This document shows positions 58,884-64,000 of a DNA stretch of 64,000 nt, in pieces. The stretch's first letter is position 1, and each line of letters begins with the position of its first letter. This DNA is from Mucidula mucida (Eukaryota > Basidiomycota > Agaricomycetes > Agaricales > Physalacriaceae): contig JADNYV010000013.1 in NCBI GenBank assembly GCA_015501055.1, positions 248,001-312,000 of the forward strand. The letters are read 5' to 3'. A program made the position numbers and the translations under genes. The notes beneath the pieces were generated by a model, which worked only from the letters and a program-made list of their open reading frames with translations, was not told the origin of the DNA and searched no databases.

Positions 58884-61800
58884 ATGTCCAGTCCGGACGA
58901 CAAACGTTTACGCCTCGAATCTCAACTTTCCGATGAGGTTGACACCGCTGAGCAGCGACCAGCTGAATCTACCTCTCTCTTCACTGAAGACGAACATGCT
59001 GAGCTCGATACGTTAGTCAACGATCAACTCGAAGTCATTGACAACAAAACTCTTCGAGCTCTAAGATTGGGACTTGTCGATGCCCACCCGCATGCCCGTC
59101 TGTTTGCGGCCTCTATTGTTGGCACGGTTTGCAAGTACTCCAATAATCGATTGAGGGCGGGTTTTGTACTGGACGGTCACATTAATAATCATCCTGAGTT
59201 TCCTCCCAAAGAGTTGGCCGACATGTTGGCAAAAGATCTGGACTTCGTCTCTGCTGTTCTGTCTGCTGCTTCGGTCGGAAAGTTCAATACTATCCGCGAT
59301 GGCTATTATGGTAAGCTCCGTTCATATTCTTTGTGTTTGTGTCTAACCAGATATTAGACGTTCTACGCCCTGCTTCAAGTCCAGAAGAGACGATTGAGCG
59401 CGAAATCGGTACTGACTGTGTACCCTTTACGCGATACGCTGTTCTGACTGTCTTGTTAGCTGTCGAGAAGTCATGGCAAATCGATTTCAGAGGCAATGCA
59501 GCCAAATCCTTGCTGAAAATTCTTCAGAACTATCGACGAGACAGCGGTCAATTTTACGCGCGATACGTGAACATCATCCAGTCGTCCGGTACTGGCAAAT
59601 CTCGTATGATTGACGAGGCCGGAAAGGACGTAATCCTAATACCTGTCAATCTCTCGGGAGCAAAGCGTATGTGTGTGTCTGAGAGCCGCTTTGAGCTGTT
59701 TCTCATGTATCCTTGATAGATTTCCCCCCCAGTGATCCTTCTATCCGAGATTGGTTCATCAGCGATACCGCGGAAGTCATGTATCTGAGGGCGCAAGCGC
59801 TCCTCCACGGGCTTTTTACTCAGACCCGGATTTGCTTAGAGGATTTGGCAAAGAGCTTACCCAATGAACCTCCGTGCGATGCAGGTCAGTGCAACGCAGT
59901 TTTAGTTAAATTTTAAGCCTAATGTGTTCCAGCATCAACACGAACAAGATTGCAGCTATTGGCCACCATGCTGCGTCGTCATCTCATGGAAGGGATGACG
60001 TTTGAAAAGCATGGACACAATCGACGCACTTTCCATGAAATGGCAAGAGAACTGGCCGAGCAGGTATGTTACCGAGATATCCGGTTCATCGTCCAAGAAA
60101 CCAATAACCTCAGTTCTTCACCTCTAGGGCTGGCAAGCCCTTTTGTCCCGTTGAAGAGGACAGAGATCCGGGTACGTGATTGGTGATGACCATGTACTTT
60201 ACACTCACTCGTGCATCCTTCAAAGTGGCTGTAGCTGCAACAGATCTGTGGTCATTCATAGATCCCCAGAAAATACTACCGTGGTCGGAACCCCAAGTAC
60301 TCTTGTGCTTCGATGAGTCGCATGATCTCATAGAGAACGTTGTGCGAGATCCTTCTCCATTTTCGGAGCTTCGACGCGCCCTGCGCCTTGTTAGATATGT
60401 CCCTATATGGACTATATTTATTTCAGCTGCGGAAAAGTTTCATTCGTTTGCTCCGTACTCATATCATCCTCTGGATCCTTCTGCAAGGATAACTGCAGAA
60501 GTCAAGACATATCCTCCCATCACCGAAACTGGGTTCGATGAATTTGCAGAACACGTCGTCAGCGGCGATCCACAGTCAACCCTCTGTCGCATTGCGTCTA
60601 CTCACCATATGGCCCATCTAGGCCGGGCCTTGTGAGTATTCGAGTTGGTGGCCCGTCGAGTTCACTAACTGCTTCTTCCAGGTTTGCAGCCCGCTTCGAC
60701 GAGGGCAGCCCGTCAGTTCGCGAACAAATTGTGGCTTTTGCACAAGACAAGCTTTTGGGCTTTGAGGGCAACCGAAGGAGAATTATGCCCGAAGATGCAA
60801 AGTTGGCCTGTCTCGCAGTTCGACTGGGTGTCGATTTCAAAGTAGGGAGCTCGAAAGCTGACACAGCTCAACACCGCCAGGTTGAACGACACACGCGTAT
60901 AATCCTATGCGCCGATGCCGTCAGCCATAACATGTTCACCTCTTCCTCTTCAGAACCTCTCCTAGCCGAAGCTTCATACATCACCATGAAGGCAGCCAAA
61001 AACTGGACGCCCGCGGAAGCCTTACACCAACACTTGTCCATATCTGGAATCGATCTTGGAGACCGCGGAGAGTTTGCCGTTGCATTGCTTGCGTTGCTTG
61101 CCCGTGATGCTGCTGTAGCGCAAAAAAGTAACGCTGTTCAAGAGACCACGACTCTGCAGCAGGATGGAGCACAGCGTGTCATCACCGTGACCGGTTTTCT
61201 CAAGGCGCTTCTCGAGACCAACGACGGCGAGCTAGTAGCACAGCCCCCCACATCCTATCGAGAAAGCGACACTGCATTTGACTCACTCGAAGATACATTC
61301 GAAGACGGAAAGATTTGGTTTAACCATTTTGTTCGTGTCGATGACTACGACGTCATCAACCAGGAGTTTTTGTGGCGCTTAATCAGTCGCGGAGCGGCTG
61401 TCATCTGCGCGACGAACCAGCGAGGCATTGACCTTCTGATTCCGATCCTCATAGGAGATGTCCTCAGAAAGGAGAGTGTCACTGCAATTCTCATACAGGT
61501 CAAGAATGACAAGAGCTACACGGAAAAGCCTGCTAGGTGGTTATTCGATGCCATGGATCCTTTCCGAGTTGGCCTTTTTTCTAAAGGTGTTGTCCCTCTA
61601 CCTGTTATTCGCATGGTTTTTGCCGTAGCATCGAAGGAGTCGGCGGTTAACTACCTCCAAAGAGGATATATACCTCGCCTCCAAGAAACGGTACCTGGAC
61701 GAGCGGTACCTGCACCTGGACTAAAGACTTCATTTACGGCGTATGACATTTGGTGTTCTGGGATTACCAGTCGGACTTTCCGTGCGATATCCCCAGACCA

Positions 61801-62041
61801 GGATGTCATCTACGAAGACATCCTTCACCGCGCCAGGAGTCTTGCCAATCCGTACACACCAATGGAAGGCCCTTCGGACTTCGACGTGGAACGGGGAGGT
61901 ATGCGACGGGCGATGAATCCGGGAGTGTCGGCTTTGCCGCAGCACCATCGGCGTTATATCGATACGCAGGATCCGAGTGTTGATGTGATATTGGACGACT
62001 CGATCCCGGAAACACAACAGGAACAATTTGTTGAGGAGTAG
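58884..62041 (+). CDS. P-loop NTPase-REase protein of Crinkler-RHS type, copy 2
   Basis: Paralogue of the gene at 53477 with the same exon plan (first exon 58884-59310) and no frame break found, so it could be made as one protein of roughly 900 aa. Walker A is in IIQSSGTGKSRMIDE, Walker B in VLLCFDESHDLIENV. The C-terminal nuclease-like core has QRGIDLLIPILIGDV and AILIQVKNDKSYTEKPARW. Expected chemistry is NTP-driven action on nucleic acid with a cleaving domain; family members are thought to be effectors, host-conflict proteins or selfish-element derivatives. A CAG-to-TAG change (62039) ends it 13 residues earlier than copy 1. About 760 bp of its last exon is almost identical to copy 1, while its first half is clearly diverged. 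Confidence 0.75.
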
Positions 62042-62463
62042 AAGAGTGCCAGCGCGACTCGAGTGTATCGATCTTGGTAGGATGTAGGTTGGTTAAATGT
62101 ACAAACAGCACAATATGTAAATCACAGACAAAGTTTACTCAATCTTCATATGACACTGTGTCTTTATGCCTACTGCTCTGATGGCTTTCAACGTCCCTGA
62201 AGGATGGAAGCTTGTATCGACACTTCGGCGCCTTGCTTCACCAACATGCCACAAAGTTGGTCAGACCACGTCCAACGCCGAGTCTAATTTGAGCACAGCA
62301 TGCGTATTGGGAGCGGATGCCTCACCTATTGGGCCCAAGGCACCATCCCGTATAGAAATGATTATTGCTCTTACGATCAGAATGAATTGTTAACAAGTGT
62401 TTCATTCAACGTTACAACGGAGACAAGAGTATGAGGTATCGCGCGGGGTTGAGTGTATGACTT
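62042..62463. other. Gap between nuclease gene 2 and the AT-hook gene
   Basis: Convergent 3' flanks. The first part resembles the flank of nuclease gene 1 (shared atgtacaaacagcaca). No gene seen. Confidence 0.4.
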
Positions 62464-64000
62464 TCATTTACGAGGGCGTCCGGCCTTTCTCTTTGGAGGA
62501 GTAGAAGCGACGGAATTGCTGGTCGCCGATAGCTCTTTCGCGGTACGATGGTGCTTTACAGCCTTCAAAACGCCTACGCGCCTCCAAGGCACATACTTTC
62601 CACCGTCATCCACAATTGACTTCTTCAAGTTGTTGATGCCGTCTGTGACGATATCCTTGAAGCCGTGACAAGTCCAATGATCGATGTTCTGAATGAGAAA
62701 ATGCACCTGCAGGATGTGTGCGGGATTCTCCAATCTCCATTCGTGGAATACGTTGGTACGCTTATGGTCGTCTTCACTAGGCGGTCCGGGATATGGTGCC
62801 GATAAGATCCTGATCGTCTGGATATCTACTTTAGAATTGAAGCCAAAGGAGAAAAACACAGCGCTCACCTGTGATTCGTCCTCGGCAGTCTTGCACCAGT
62901 CGACATGGGCTCGAACTGTACCGTCTGCCCACACCAGGCCAAAAACAGGGAGGTTTATTCCCAGAGAGTGGAGGTGGCGAAGCGAGGCCGCGATGGACAT
63001 TCTGTTCTGACGATATGCATCTGCCAATAGCGGATGGACGGGTTTCTTGTCCTCCCAGATGCTGCTGACGAACTCGAAGCCTGGTGAGCTGGGAAGCGCG
63101 CTGCATGGGGTGCTTTGGAAGCTGAACGCAGATCCCTTTTCGGCGCTTCCTGTCTTCTTGACCGTCTTATGTCCTTTGAGGACTTTGAAAGGAGACCCTT
63201 GGGACTCACACAAGTCGGAAATATACGACCGTGGGATTAAAAGCAGATTGTCTGGTATGACAGTCTTGGCATTGAGGACACGGACTTCCGTCGAGCAAAG
63301 GTCGGTTGAAAGAGGTTGAGGCAAAGAGACAACACATTGAGCGCTAAAGAGCGAAATGAATCGGTTGTGGATATGCAAGAAACTTGATAAAGGCTGGGTC
63401 ACATACCGCTGCTCGCTGTGCACGATCGCGGGTGATCGAAAGAAATCATACCTACCAGCGCGCAAATGAGAAGGCAAGTGGCGATGAATAGAGACATACG
63501 CTTTGGCAAAGTCAGCCTCTGAGTATTTTTCGCCTGACGCTTTCATTTTCCTGAGGCGCTTCCAAGCTCGAAACACAGCAAACAGTTCCTGGTAAAGAAA
63601 ATCGTCCGGAGGCGGATTGTCAGAGTCGGACGAGAAGAGGTCCGGACATGTTGTGCGCGCCTCTTCAAGGAACTTCACGTATTCAGGTATAGGACGTTTA
63701 TGATCGGTTTTCTGAGGAAGTCTACAAATTGAGAAGGTGAAGAGTCATACACTGCACGACTTTACCAGAGAATCGAGCCACCCTTTGGGAATCTTCGACT
63801 TGACATTCATCACAGAGGTGACGTCGGCTTTCAACGCGTCCGGAATATCAGAGAAGAGAACTTGGTCCATGTTCTGGCGGCTTGACCACGTCTCGAAGTG
63901 ATTGGCATCGCGAGCTATTCTAATGTTGATGTTTGTCAGTGAGAAACTCATTCATAGACTCCAATACACTTACTGTGATGCCGAAAGAGAACGAGCAGTG
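62464..64000 (-). CDS. Hypothetical protein with AT-hook tail (5' end outside window)
   Basis: Family without a known function. From the right edge: ARSLSASQ, intron, IARDANHFETWSSRQNMDQ, FSDIPDALKADVTSVMNVKSK, then KIPKGWLDSLVK joined by an intron (roughly 63724-63765) to LPQKTDHKRPIPEYVKFLEE. A 400-codon last exon follows, containing VFGLVWADGTVRAHVDW and FLIQNIDHWTCHGFKDIV. The C-terminus is PPKRKAGRPRK, an AT-hook core (GRPRK), so nuclear DNA binding is plausible. The stop is TGA at 62464. No break is seen within the window. Fragments of this gene occur upstream of both nuclease genes, so the two families travelled together. Confidence 0.75.

Noticed and set aside
61730..62026. Minus-strand frames opposite the nuclease last exon
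   Set aside because: Shadow frames of a 469-codon exon on the plus strand.

Overview
The window is nuclear DNA of a basidiomycete, most likely an Agaricomycete. Genes are dense and cut by many introns of about 48-58 nt. The gene set includes a fungal Zn2Cys6 regulator, an aryl-alcohol-oxidase-type GMC enzyme, SRPK-like kinases that read GWGMHSSIWLARD, F-box proteins that start LPSELL, and P-loop/nuclease proteins of the Crinkler-RHS type. No rRNA, tRNA or CRISPR was recognised.

Layout. 0-9 kb: the ribosome-biogenesis GTPase Lsg1, an FHA-domain (Chk2/Cds1-like) kinase carrying an SQ-rich tandem repeat inside its catalytic domain, S-formylglutathione hydrolase, and a frame-broken GMC oxidoreductase on the minus strand. 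9.7-25.4 kb: a rearranged, gene-poor region. It holds a relic of a hypothetical gene, a broken SRPK-like kinase (copy A) and a TB2/DP1 membrane-protein gene; then about 7 kb of mostly non-coding DNA with a diverged direct repeat; then a second kinase body (copy B) and a second TB2/DP1 gene. 25.8-34.4 kb: a Zn2Cys6 transcription factor, an RNase III-fold plus dsRBD protein that has lost catalytic residues, and a Vps62-domain protein. 34.6-36.3 kb: an N-terminal kinase fragment and the intact parent-type copy of the hypothetical gene. 36.6-48.3 kb: exocyst subunit Sec3, a MAPKKK-like pseudokinase, a UBE2O-like E2 enzyme, and an F-box protein in head-to-head arrangement. 51.2-53.1 kb: mitochondrial N-acetylglutamate synthase. 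53.4-64 kb: two large NTPase-nuclease paralogues in tandem, alternating with fragments of an AT-hook-tailed hypothetical gene, with an F-box pseudogene between them.

Two structural stories stand out. (1) A block [hypothetical gene - SRPK-like kinase - TB2/DP1 gene] exists twice. One copy is contiguous (9.7-14.5 kb). The other is split between 36.3-34.6 kb (minus) and 21.85-25.4 kb (plus), with the two break ends meeting at the same kinase codon to within a few bases. Inverting 21849-34615 would rebuild it, which suggests a roughly 12.8-kb inversion. (2) The NTPase-nuclease pair shows one divergent half and one nearly identical half (a probable gene-conversion tract), a shared CGATCG palindrome just upstream of both start codons, and repeated association with the AT-hook gene.

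Several reading-frame breaks fall at short homopolymers in conserved genes (Sec3, UBE2O-like, GMC). They may be base-calling errors in the assembly rather than mutations.
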